Assembly: GCF_900302475.1 (NCBI RefSeq)
Contig: NZ_OMOQ01000001.1
Location: forward strand, 496,001 to 560,000
DNA: 64,000 nucleotides
Origin: Defluviimonas aquaemixtae
GTDB taxonomy: Bacteria > Pseudomonadota > Alphaproteobacteria > Rhodobacterales > Rhodobacteraceae
Direction: 5' to 3'
The notes below the pieces were generated by a model. It was not told the origin of the DNA and ran no database searches. It saw nothing but the letters and a program-made list of their open reading frames with translations. Shown here in pieces: positions 44,676-53,555 of this stretch (its first letter is position 1; each line of letters starts with the position of its first letter). A program made the translations under genes and the position numbers.

Positions 44676-47339
44676 ATGACCACCACAATCCAGAACCGCG
44701 ATTCCGTTCCGCTGCCGCCGCCCGATGCCGAGGTGCTGACGACCGCGTGCAGCTACTGCATCGTCGCCTGTTCCTACAAGGTCTACCGTTGGCCCGTCGG
44801 GACCGAGGGCGGCACCCAGGCCGACCAGAACGTCTTCGGCGTCGACTTTCCCAGTGGCGGCGTGCCATGGATCGCTGAGTCGCAGCACAATATCGGCATG
44901 CACGAGGGGCGCCAGCATCACTTCGTTATCATTGCCGATCCCGATGCAGAGGTCGTCAATCGCGACGGCAACCACTCGGTACGCGGCGGCACGCTGGCGC
45001 AGAAGATATACAACCCCGACACGCCGACCCGCGACCGTCTGAAATACCCCACGATCCGCATCGGCGGCGTCCTGACGCCGGTCAGCTGGGATCTGGCCAC
45101 CGACGTCATGGCCGAAGTGTCGAAATACGTGCTCAAGAATTACGGGGAACATGCCTGGGGCATGAAGACCTACAGCTACGAGTATTTCGAGAATACCTAC
45201 GCGATCCGCAAGCTTGTGGACCGTGCAATCGGCACGCCGGTCTACGCGCCCCATGACAAGCCCCAAAACGCCGAGGATGCGGCGGGGCTCGACGATGCCG
45301 GCATCAACTCTTTCGCCGCCTCCTACGATGATTGGGGATCCTGCGATGTCGCCTTCCTGTCGGGCGTCGATCCGTACGAGACCAAGACCGTGCTCTTCAC
45401 GGAATGGATGATGTATGGCGAAAATCCCGACAAGAAGATGATCTTCGTCACGCCGCACAAGACGATGGGCGTGGAATACGGGCTGCGAAACGGCGGCCTG
45501 TGGCTGCCGATCATCCCCGGCACCGATACCGTCCTGCATCTGGCGCTCGCCAAGATCATCATCGACAATGGTTGGCAGGATCAGGAATTCATCGACAAAT
45601 GGGTGAACAACAAGTGGGAGATCGAAAGCGGCTTCGGCCGTGGCACCCGCAACACCCGCTGGCAATGGCGCACGACATGGGGCCGCTGGCAATCGGACTG
45701 GGAGGATTTCCAGAAATTCATCGCCGAGGAACCCGTGGCGGTGCTGGAAGAGGCGGCGAAGATCACCGGGCTCGACCCCGCCGACATCCAGCGGGCGGCC
45801 GAGATGATCGCGAAGCCGCGTGAGGATGGATCGCGGACCAAGACCTCGTTCATGCTGGAAAAGGGCAATTACTGGTCCAACAACTACATGAACACGGCGT
45901 CTCTGGCCTCCCTGGGTCTGATCTGCGGCGCCGGCAACCGGCCCGGACAGGTCATCAGCCGGGGTGGCGGCCACCAGCGCGGCGGCATGAAGCCGGGCGG
46001 CGGCAAGGGCTTCCTTTCACCTGAAAAGCATCCCGGCCGCCGCAAGAAGGCGCTGAACGTCGACCGCTGGGTGATGGATGGCAAGGTGCGGTTCTTCTGG
46101 ACGATCGGCTGCACCTGGTTCGCCGCGATGTTGGCCAGCCAGGAGCTTGCCAGCCGCGTCGCCGATCTGACGGTGCGCAATCCGAACCAGCCCCGGTCCG
46201 TCGACCGCGATCACCTGATCGAAGTCTTCAAGGCCCGCGTCGACAGCGGCGGCATGATGCTGGTCGACAGCGACATCTACCCGGTCGATCCGCTGAACAC
46301 CCAATATGCCGATATCGTCCTGCCGGCGGCGGGCTGGGGCGAGGTCGATTTCGCCCGCTGTAACGCCGAACGGCGGCTTCGGCTCTACGCCAAGTTCAAC
46401 GACGCACCGGGAGAGGCGAAGCCCGACTGGTGGGCAGTGGGGCAGTTCGCCAACAAGATGGGTTTTTCGGGTTTCGACTGGCAGGAATCCAATGACATCT
46501 TCGAGGAGGCGTCGCGCTTTTCCCGCGGCGGCGTCCTCAGCTACCATGTGCTGGCGCAAGAGGCGAAGAAGGAAGGCAAGAAGGCGCATGAGAAGCTGCG
46601 CGAGCTTGGAACCACCGGCATCCAGACGCCGGTGCGCCTGATCGACGGCCAGATGGTCGGCACCAAGCGGCTGCACGACGCCGAGAACGAGTGGGGTGAG
46701 GTCGAGGGCGACACCTATGACCAGAAATGGCTTTATGCCTTCGGCACCCATACCGGCAAGGCCAACATGCTGAAGACGCCCTGGGCCACCGATAGCTGGA
46801 TCGATTTCTACGACGCGATCAAGCCCCGCCCCGAAAAGGGCGAGATCTGGATCACCAACGGCCGCGTGAACGAGACCTGGCAATCGGGCTTCGACGACCT
46901 GCGCAAGCCCTATCTGGCCAAACGCTGGCCCTGGCCGCATATCGTGATCCACCCTGACGACGCGGCCCCGCAGGGGATCGAGTCGGGCGACCTGGTCGAA
47001 GGCTTCAACGACACCGTCTATGTCCAGCAGGGCGAACCGATCGGGGTCAAGGATGGCGACCTCAGCTTCACCAAGCTGATGGAGCATGGCCATATCAAGA
47101 CCACCACCGGTCAGTTCGTCGCCGTTGCCATCGTCTCGGACGAGATGCGGCCGGGCGTGGCCAAGGCGGCCTTCAACTATCCCGGCTCGATGGCGAATTC
47201 GGTCTGCCATGCGGTGCCCGATCCGGTGTCGGGCAACTACCGCTACAAGCTGGGCCGCGGCGTGCTGCGGAAGGTCGGCGAAAGCGCCTACAAGAACAAC
47301 TATCTGGAAATGTCGTTGAAACCGCGCCCGATCGTTTGA
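44676..47339 (+). CDS. idrA: iodate reductase molybdenum catalytic subunit (AioA-like)
   Basis: The ATG at 44676 with AAGGAGA upstream gives 887 residues; a frame from 44610 overlaps idrB and was rejected. This is a DMSO-reductase-family molybdopterin enzyme of the arsenite oxidase (AioA) branch. The [3Fe-4S] motif is Cys25-x2-Cys28-x3-Cys32, with Ser100 (NHSVRGG) at the fourth position. No Tat signal is present, as it is co-exported with IdrB. R429-G-G-G-H433 matches the Arg/His pair of the AioA pocket, but the region after His193 appears to lack AioA's His/Glu pair. With two peroxidases adjacent, iodate rather than arsenite is the likely substrate. Confidence 0.87.
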   Translation: MTTTIQNRDSVPLPPPDAEVLTTACSYCIVACSYKVYRWPVGTEGGTQADQNVFGVDFPSGGVPWIAESQHNIGMHEGRQHHFVIIADPDAEVVNRDGNHSVRGGTLAQKIYNPDTPTRDRLKYPTIRIGGVLTPVSWDLATDVMAEVSKYVLKNYGEHAWGMKTYSYEYFENTYAIRKLVDRAIGTPVYAPHDKPQNAEDAAGLDDAGINSFAASYDDWGSCDVAFLSGVDPYETKTVLFTEWMMYGENPDKKMIFVTPHKTMGVEYGLRNGGLWLPIIPGTDTVLHLALAKIIIDNGWQDQEFIDKWVNNKWEIESGFGRGTRNTRWQWRTTWGRWQSDWEDFQKFIAEEPVAVLEEAAKITGLDPADIQRAAEMIAKPREDGSRTKTSFMLEKGNYWSNNYMNTASLASLGLICGAGNRPGQVISRGGGHQRGGMKPGGGKGFLSPEKHPGRRKKALNVDRWVMDGKVRFFWTIGCTWFAAMLASQELASRVADLTVRNPNQPRSVDRDHLIEVFKARVDSGGMMLVDSDIYPVDPLNTQYADIVLPAAGWGEVDFARCNAERRLRLYAKFNDAPGEAKPDWWAVGQFANKMGFSGFDWQESNDIFEEASRFSRGGVLSYHVLAQEAKKEGKKAHEKLRELGTTGIQTPVRLIDGQMVGTKRLHDAENEWGEVEGDTYDQKWLYAFGTHTGKANMLKTPWATDSWIDFYDAIKPRPEKGEIWITNGRVNETWQSGFDDLRKPYLAKRWPWPHIVIHPDDAAPQGIESGDLVEGFNDTVYVQQGEPIGVKDGDLSFTKLMEHGHIKTTTGQFVAVAIVSDEMRPGVAKAAFNYPGSMANSVCHAVPDPVSGNYRYKLGRGVLRKVGESAYKNNYLEMSLKPRPIV

Positions 47340-47348
47340 GCGCAGTCG

Positions 47349-47383
47349 TTGCCGCCGCCGGTTCCTTCGGTGGCGGCAATTTT
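47349..47383 (+). terminator. rho-independent terminator after idrA
   Basis: TTGCCGCC pairs with GGCGGCAA around a short loop with an inner CC/GG extension, followed by TTTT. It begins 9 bp after the idrA stop and would end the reductase operon. Confidence 0.75.
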
Positions 47384-47400
47384 GAGTGGGGAGCTGGTCA

Positions 47401-47916
47401 ATGGCATTGGGCGTCGTCACCTGCGCCGCCACGGGAGGTACCGAACAGACGTTTTCCGACCTCTGCCGATGTTTGACGGCGGCAGGTTGGCGGGTCGTCG
47501 GAACCCTTCAGCAATCGCACCACGGAACAACCGGTCGCCGTTGCGACATGGATGTCCGGATTCTGCCCGACGGTCCCGTGATCCGGATCAACCAGAAACT
47601 CGGTCCCGGCGCACGCGGATGCAGGCTGGACGCCAGTGCGCTGGAAACGGCGGTCGCGGCAGTGGAACGGGAGTTTGCCCGTGGGGCCGATCTGCTCATC
47701 GTCAACAAGTTCGGAAAACACGAGGCCGCGGGACGTGGCTTCCGCGCGCTGATCGCCGAGGCTTTGCTGCAAGATATCCCTGTCATATGCGGCCTAAGAG
47801 ATCTGAACCAGGCGACGTTCGAGGATTTCGCCGGATCAGCTGCCGAATATCTCCAAAATGATCCAGAGATTTTGGAGAACTGGGTGAACGATGTGGCCGC
47901 GCTGAGGGTTGCCTGA
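47401..47916 (+). CDS. DUF2478 family protein
   Basis: From the ATG at 47401 the product is 171 residues. It matches DUF2478, a P-loop-like family that I associate from memory with molybdenum-related genes. The expected GKT-type loop is degenerate here (TCAATGGTEQTF, residues 7-18), while the later ADLLIVNKFGKHEAAGRGFR strand-loop is well kept. Position directly after idrA suggests a role in supplying or handling the molybdenum cofactor, but this is inference. A hairpin terminator separates it from idrA, so it may be only partly co-transcribed. Confidence 0.72.
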   Translation: MALGVVTCAATGGTEQTFSDLCRCLTAAGWRVVGTLQQSHHGTTGRRCDMDVRILPDGPVIRINQKLGPGARGCRLDASALETAVAAVEREFARGADLLIVNKFGKHEAAGRGFRALIAEALLQDIPVICGLRDLNQATFEDFAGSAAEYLQNDPEILENWVNDVAALRVA

Positions 47917-48295
47917 ACCGGGTTCCGTCGCAGTCGTTGGTGGCCAGGCTCCGAAACTCGGTTGTCCGCTTCACGCACATCGCGACCGTTCAGACCCGGC
48001 GCAGCATCGGTCAAGATAGGCTCTCTGCGGACCTCGGATGCAGCGCGGCATCCGGATGGAGCAGGGCCTCTCGTAGCGACAAGATCGGCCCATAGCCGAC
48101 CTTCTACGGTATCTCGGCCGCGGCCCCAATGCAGATGTTCATGTCCTGCGCAGCATCGCGCGACCGTTCTAGGTCCGCTTTGCGGACGGCGAGACCCAAT
48201 TGAATCGTGCGCGCCTGGATGCAAGGATTAGCGAAACAAAGCCCCTAACGCTGCAGGCGCTCGACACCACGCTTTTCGCAGAATGCACACTGTTC
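47917..48295. other. non-coding gap between DUF2478 and MACPF genes
   Basis: This 379-bp gap separates the convergent DUF2478 and MACPF genes. It has GC content like the rest of the window but no long frame with convincing composition, no tRNA-like fold and no T-tract hairpin. I see nothing definite in it; it could contain decayed gene remnants. Confidence 0.3.
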
Positions 48296-50791
48296 TCACG
48301 GAGACGTCAGAAGCGCATCCGCGCCCACCTTCTGCAACGCAATGACAAGATCGAGGCTCACGCCACCGCACGCTACAGCCGAGTCACCCGTCCAGTTGAG
48401 CGGCACGATCACATTGGCCGGCGGACTGCCGACGGCCGCGCTGGTCGCATCATAGGGCTTCAGGTCGGGATAGGTCAGCACCGTTCCATCGACTGGAACG
48501 GCAGTCCGAACCTCAGCGAAGACCCCTTGGCAAATGAGGTTACCGTTGCTGTCCGCCTCATTCACGAATGTGGGCTTGTATGAGCGTCCGGCCATGTCGG
48601 TGCAGATTCGCCCTGCGTCGACCTGCCCCCCAGGCGTGCAACTCCAGATGTATCGAGGCACGTCGAGGTCCGGCCACACCTGCCCGCTGCCGACCGATGT
48701 CGGACCAAATTGCGCCTTGCACCAGGTCGTGACATCTACCGGGAGCTGGCTTCCAAAGCCGCAGAGCCAGGCGCCCTCGACATCGCTCCAGGCCGCATAT
48801 GAGGAACCACCATGTTGGGCGGCGCAGACCTGCTGAACGTTGATTTGATTGGTCGCGGAGCCGCTGATGCAACTCGCAATCTGCCCGGTCACAGTCCCCG
48901 ACCATCCGTCGCCGTAGGTCGTTTGGCAGTAGCTATTCAGATCGGGTGTGTAGACTCCGGTCGTATCGGTGTCGTCGCGCTGATGCAAAAACAGGTAATC
49001 GACCGTCACGCTCGAAATGAAGGGGGCCGGATCTGCCGCTGTCGGCAAGTTCACCGGCTGGGCGGGGTCGATGCTGATCGGGCGACGGAAAAGTCCCGCC
49101 GGGCGCGTCAACGGATCGGTCGTACCCTTCAGCGACATTGCCGCCACCACCGGCTCGGCGACAGCCTGTGGAACGCAGCAGTAGGTGGACATTAGAGGCG
49201 ACGGATTGCCGGTGGGGCGGGTGGTGACTGCCAAGTCGCCGCAGAGAAGCTGTGGCGCCCCTAGGGGCGTTCCGGTGGGGTTGACTGCCTGCACCGCACT
49301 CAGCGTGGGCGCGTTCAAATCGTTCCGCTCGACATAGGCCGCTTTCAGGATCGCTCGTGCTAGGTTGATCCGGATCTGGCCAAGGATCTCCTCGTCCGAG
49401 AAGAAAGGCGGAGCGAGAAGGTCTGAGAGTGGCCGGAGATCGAGGAAGATCGGCACGATATCCGCGCCCGAGGGCACGCCGTCCTCCGAACAGTCGCCGC
49501 CGCCGTAGCACCTGAAATCACGGTTCTCGGTGGTGACAATCTTCTTGATGCTCGACATAGCCTCCTGGGCGGATTTGACATCGACTCCGCCACCGCTGCC
49601 TTCATAGTCTACCGAAAGCCCGGCCGAGATGTTCGTCTGGCTGTCGCGGAGGGAGTTGATCGCCTCTTCGTTCAAGGTCAGTTTTCGCGAACCGCGCGCC
49701 CCGAAGGTCACCGCATTAGGGTAGTGCGTTCCCCATTCCGAGATCACGACCTCATAGGCCTTGTCCGCCGCCGGTTTGCCCTTGAGATTGCGGATCGTAG
49801 TCACGAAATCCGGACTGAGCGTCGTGTAATAACGGTTCAGGACCAGCGCGAACTTTGACTTGACCTCCGTCATTTCCGCGACGACAGATTTCGTCTCCGA
49901 GAGCTCCTGTATCTTGTGCGAAGTGCCGACGTTAACACTGGTCTTCGCATTGAAGCCGAAGAGGCTGACGCTCGCATTTACGCCTATGTCGAGCGAGTCT
50001 GAATTTGCCATGTCGCGGCCGGTGTCGATTGTGCGTGCCTTGCTGGAACCGATCGTCTGGTCGTCGGATTTGTAGGTCCAGCCGAATGGGATGTCGGCAT
50101 TGCCGCCGCTCGCATATCCGACCTTCTGGTATGAATAGGAATTCGTGTCGGGCACTTGGAACAAAACATTCCGGCAACCGGTGTTCTTCTGAATGTTGTA
50201 TGGATCGAGACCGTTGATGTTGTAGCAGAAGGTCACATAGTCGAAATTGCCCGAGACCGGCGCGAAGTTGCTGCCGTAGGTCTGGTCCTGTTTGGGGTCC
50301 TTTGACGGATCGTAGGGGTCGATCGGGACGTAGAACTTCAGGTCGCCGCTCGGCAAGGGAAAGGCCGCGGCATCGGCGCCCGGAGGCGGCTCGAGCTGAA
50401 AGCACGCAGGCCGCGGAGCGCATCCCTCCGTCGAAGCCTTGAGAACACCCAGCACCTTACCATTTGCCCCCGGAGTCAGATCGGCGAGGTTGTAGCTGCC
50501 CGGTGTCCCTGCTACCGGCTGCACCTCAGCCTGCATCGCGCCGACATCGGTGTAGAAGTGCAGCGCACCGCTTTTCGCACGCAGGATCGCGATATAGGGC
50601 AGTGACACATAAGTGCCGTGCGGGCTGCTATCCCCGTCGGGCAGATCGACTTGGACGGGCAGCTTCTTGTCGGCGACCTGAGCAGTCTCGTCGCGCCAGA
50701 TGCCCGCCAAGTCGAGGTCTTCTGACCCGGCGGTTGTCGAAAACGTAAGGCTCGCGGTGAAGATGGCCGCCAGGTTCGTGGAAACTCTCAT
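48296..50791 (-). CDS. secreted MACPF (perforin-like) domain protein
   Basis: The 831-residue protein has a signal peptide (MRVSTNLAAIFTASLTFSTTAGS) and a central MACPF region. The signature GTHY motif is in EWGTHYPNAVTFGARG with its His at 356, preceded by a Ser/Lys-rich stretch (about 255-300) and followed by the paired helical segments expected of pore-forming regions. The C-terminal 280 residues are Cys-rich (for example TYCCVPQ and DLNSYCQTTYGDGW), suggesting disulfide-bonded binding domains. Bacterial MACPF proteins can form pores or act in adhesion; no target is known here. The unknown gene at 50860 lies 68 bp upstream on the same strand. Confidence 0.82.
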   Translation of the reverse strand: MRVSTNLAAIFTASLTFSTTAGSEDLDLAGIWRDETAQVADKKLPVQVDLPDGDSSPHGTYVSLPYIAILRAKSGALHFYTDVGAMQAEVQPVAGTPGSYNLADLTPGANGKVLGVLKASTEGCAPRPACFQLEPPPGADAAAFPLPSGDLKFYVPIDPYDPSKDPKQDQTYGSNFAPVSGNFDYVTFCYNINGLDPYNIQKNTGCRNVLFQVPDTNSYSYQKVGYASGGNADIPFGWTYKSDDQTIGSSKARTIDTGRDMANSDSLDIGVNASVSLFGFNAKTSVNVGTSHKIQELSETKSVVAEMTEVKSKFALVLNRYYTTLSPDFVTTIRNLKGKPAADKAYEVVISEWGTHYPNAVTFGARGSRKLTLNEEAINSLRDSQTNISAGLSVDYEGSGGGVDVKSAQEAMSSIKKIVTTENRDFRCYGGGDCSEDGVPSGADIVPIFLDLRPLSDLLAPPFFSDEEILGQIRINLARAILKAAYVERNDLNAPTLSAVQAVNPTGTPLGAPQLLCGDLAVTTRPTGNPSPLMSTYCCVPQAVAEPVVAAMSLKGTTDPLTRPAGLFRRPISIDPAQPVNLPTAADPAPFISSVTVDYLFLHQRDDTDTTGVYTPDLNSYCQTTYGDGWSGTVTGQIASCISGSATNQINVQQVCAAQHGGSSYAAWSDVEGAWLCGFGSQLPVDVTTWCKAQFGPTSVGSGQVWPDLDVPRYIWSCTPGGQVDAGRICTDMAGRSYKPTFVNEADSNGNLICQGVFAEVRTAVPVDGTVLTYPDLKPYDATSAAVGSPPANVIVPLNWTGDSAVACGGVSLDLVIALQKVGADALLTSP

Positions 50792-50859
50792 ACGTCCCTC
50801 CCCGAGTGCAGCGCGGCCTCGGGGTGGAGGTCGGCGGCCTTTCTGTTCGGGTGGCGCGC

Positions 50860-51960
50860 CTAGTGCCCCGGCCCGTCGCCCGTGGTGTGTTCGTGGCTCT
50901 TGTCGGAAGTCGGCTCGTTGTTGTCGTGGTCACGAGAGTCGCGATTATCGTCTTCGCCGTCAGGATGCTCGGCATCATAGGCCTTGCGAAACTCTTCTGC
51001 GGATTGGCTTTCGCCGTCGCCACGCTCTGTGTCGAACTCTGCGATCGTGTCCCAGATCGACTCGATTTGAACGGTGTCTGCCTCGTCCATATCTGAAGCA
51101 CCGTCGCGTTCAGGCATCCTCCGTAGCGCGGCAGCTATACCGTCGACGACCGGCCGAGGCTGCCTCTGCATCCCAAATACAATCCGGCGTCGCGGGTTCG
51201 GCGCCACATCCAGATCCTGCTGAGCGCGAAAGTCATTGAGCACGCGCACGGCCTCGGAGGGCTTCACGGCCCTACCCACCCAGTTCGCGGCGCGGACGAC
51301 GACCGGCTCGTTGGCCCCGCCTTCGGAGTCAGAATCCTCTAAGGTATCGGCCCACCGGATATCGCCGGTCAGCGAATCCACATCCTCGACGATCTTCCTA
51401 TTGGGATTGCCCAGAGCGACAATCAAGGCATCGAGATCGGTGTAGCTCTTCCGGTCAGCCGGATCGAGTACCTCCGGGTAGGGGATGTCGAGGTCATCGC
51501 ATGCGCTCCTCAGAATGAATGACGCCCGTGCGTCGAACTCGGCATCCTGCGCGGATCCCGGCGCGGCAACATATGCGGTGCGCTTCGCGAGGAAACGCCC
51601 CTTGGTCAGACGGTAACGTGTCCTGCCGGGCTCGTACTCAGAGTTTACGCCATTGGCCCTTGCATGCGCGAGAAATTCGTCAACCCTGATCGAGCGCGCG
51701 GGCTCGAGAACCATCGGATGCGGCTCAATCCCGAGGTCGTTGAACATGGCGAGCGCCACCCCCTCGGTTAGAAGGTCGGGGGAGTTCGCGACGCGAGCCG
51801 TTTCCTTGGTTTTTGTATTGGTGATCTTGTAGATGCTCTCGCGGCGGTTGTCGCCGGCTATCAATTCTCCGACCTCGAACTGTTCGACTACGATGGGAGA
51901 TCCGCGCTGCCTTGACGCCCGCATCGCCTGCTGAATGAACAGATAACCAGGAATATCCAT
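50860..51960 (-). CDS. hypothetical protein with acidic/His-rich tail (366 aa)
   Basis: I do not recognise the family. The start at 51960 follows GGGAAGG with normal spacing; an extension to 52053 adds an unlikely aromatic leader. The N-terminal two thirds look globular (MDIPGYLFIQQAMRASRQRG at the start, then VVEQFEVGELIAGDN). The last 60 residues are very rich in Asp, Glu, His and Asn. There is no signal peptide. It is followed 68 bp later by the MACPF gene, so the two may form an operon, and it is divergent from the next unknown gene. Confidence 0.7.
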   Translation of the reverse strand: MDIPGYLFIQQAMRASRQRGSPIVVEQFEVGELIAGDNRRESIYKITNTKTKETARVANSPDLLTEGVALAMFNDLGIEPHPMVLEPARSIRVDEFLAHARANGVNSEYEPGRTRYRLTKGRFLAKRTAYVAAPGSAQDAEFDARASFILRSACDDLDIPYPEVLDPADRKSYTDLDALIVALGNPNRKIVEDVDSLTGDIRWADTLEDSDSEGGANEPVVVRAANWVGRAVKPSEAVRVLNDFRAQQDLDVAPNPRRRIVFGMQRQPRPVVDGIAAALRRMPERDGASDMDEADTVQIESIWDTIAEFDTERGDGESQSAEEFRKAYDAEHPDGEDDNRDSRDHDNNEPTSDKSHEHTTGDGPGH

Positions 51961-52066
51961 CTGAAGACCTTCCCCGACACAGAGGCACCAAAAGGATCGT
52001 GGAGTTCGAGCGAAAAAGGCGTAACGTTTTAGAAACAGTAACCGACTTCCCAAGGAGTATATTCAC

Positions 52067-52888
52067 GTGGTGGAAACCGACAAGGACTATTCCTCAGGTC
52101 TGTCTCGGCAGGGAAGGGAGATTTCCATCGGGCTCGCGAAAGCAAGTATCGAGTTGCAGGCGGCCTTCGATGCGCATCCGGAGGACGTCAAGACCGCGCT
52201 ATACAACGCACCCAATTTCGCGGCAACGCTCGATGCCATCGATAGCATGGGTTCTGTCGCAGCGGCAGAGGGTGCAGGGCCGGATGTGCCCGCCGAGGAC
52301 GCGGGCCGGAATGGCGAGCTGTTGCTGATCGACCCCGACGGCAAGTGTTTTACCTCGACATTGAGTGCAGCCGTCCATGATCATGTGGCAAACGGGGTCG
52401 GCTTCGTTGTCGCCGGCGCTGGGAGCTCGCTCGCGGCACTGGTCGAGGAGCTTCCTGCGTGGCGAGGTCATCTCGGACTCAATGGCCTCGTCGTGCAATA
52501 CGTTGGGATCGACCAGCAGCACTGGTCGCCCGATAAGGCCATCCGTATTCTGGAAGTGAACCTCCTTCAAGCGGCGGCGATCCAGGTTCTGAACAGCGCC
52601 ATGAACAAGGCAGGACGACCCTGCGCCGTGATCTCGATCGGATTTGGCTGTTGGGTTGCAAACTGCGCGCTGCAGTTGCTGCCCCTGCGACGGGTCTGGT
52701 ATGCGCGCAACCTTCAGATCGACGCGCTTGGCTCTCAGGAGGTTCTTGGCGACCTGATGAGTGCGAAAAAGGGTGGGTTCGGTTCGATCTGTCACGTACA
52801 GGGCAATGGCGCCAAAGCAGCGCTTTCAGGGAAGTTCGGCTTGTCCGAAAAAGCGCTCGGCGCTCTGCCTGTTGATATCAGGGCATAG
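52067..52888 (+). CDS. hypothetical protein (273 aa)
   Basis: A GTG at 52067 with AAGGAG 9 bp upstream opens this frame. The protein is of unknown family, with a central alpha/beta-like part (VGFVVAGAGSSLAALVEELP and PCAVISIGFGCWVANCALQL) that faintly resembles an alpha/beta-hydrolase or SAM-fold core, but the Ser or Asp needed for catalysis cannot be placed with confidence. It is divergent from the MACPF pair across a 106-bp gap. Confidence 0.65.
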   Translation: MVETDKDYSSGLSRQGREISIGLAKASIELQAAFDAHPEDVKTALYNAPNFAATLDAIDSMGSVAAAEGAGPDVPAEDAGRNGELLLIDPDGKCFTSTLSAAVHDHVANGVGFVVAGAGSSLAALVEELPAWRGHLGLNGLVVQYVGIDQQHWSPDKAIRILEVNLLQAAAIQVLNSAMNKAGRPCAVISIGFGCWVANCALQLLPLRRVWYARNLQIDALGSQEVLGDLMSAKKGGFGSICHVQGNGAKAALSGKFGLSEKALGALPVDIRA

Positions 52889-53483
52889 GCGTGAATTTTC
52901 TACCTTTGGGCGAGTGGTACCCTTGTGTCCACTGAGCCTCGTCCGATCCGGCTGTGAGTTTTCGGGCATTTGGGCTCGCCTTGAGAAGGCCGTCTGCACC
53001 AACTGAGGAGCCAGCTGGAGTTCTTTGGGAAAGCCAAACACGCAGTCGCGAGAGATCGGCCCTCAGGAGACATTCGACGAACATGGCGTTGCCGCAGCGC
53101 AGCGTCGCCAGTCCAGTCATTCGCTGCGGGCGCGAAATGTTTGGGCATGTGAACTAACACTTTGCGGGACGACGCGGTCGGTTGCTCAGGCGACACAAAT
53201 GACCGGTGCGGGCACTTCTCGACTGAAAGCTCCTGTAAGGGGACGGAAACTTAACGTTCGCTGCGGATGCCAAATATGCGACAAAGTAGTCCATTTCGGA
53301 CGCGATCAGAGCGAAACGAACGTGGTAACCAAAGCGTCTCAACAGAAATGAGAAGTGCTCACTTTTCTTCATACCGAACTTGATGGCGGTCGGAAAAACG
53401 CAGCGTCGCAACAGCCTTGTTCGCATGAGTCGTCCCGTTGAGATTTTTCATGATGATGCTGTTGTTTTCATAGTCTTATTTAG
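52889..53483. other. non-coding, possibly decayed region left of the insertion sequence
   Basis: About 595 bp without a convincing gene. Short frames exist on the minus strand (for example 53154-53426), but their composition is Arg/Ser-rich and shadow-like. Base composition shifts towards AT near the insertion point. I regard this as degenerate DNA. Confidence 0.35.
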
Positions 53484-53555
53484 GGCGATTATATACTTAA
53501 CAAAGCGAGATCGTCATGATAGATGAGAAGCGACAGGCCGGTACGGAGATTGAAG

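Noticed and set aside
41885-47339. Arsenite oxidase (aioBA) operon
   Set aside because: The Rieske and molybdenum subunits are in the same superfamily, but the two adjacent di-heme peroxidases and the apparent loss of the arsenite-binding His/Glu pair fit iodate reductase better. No ars or aioXSR-type genes are present.
53154-53426. Possible 90-residue gene left of the insertion sequence
   Set aside because: The Arg/Ser/Phe-rich composition, lack of a ribosome site and no recognisable family make it look like a chance frame in decayed DNA.
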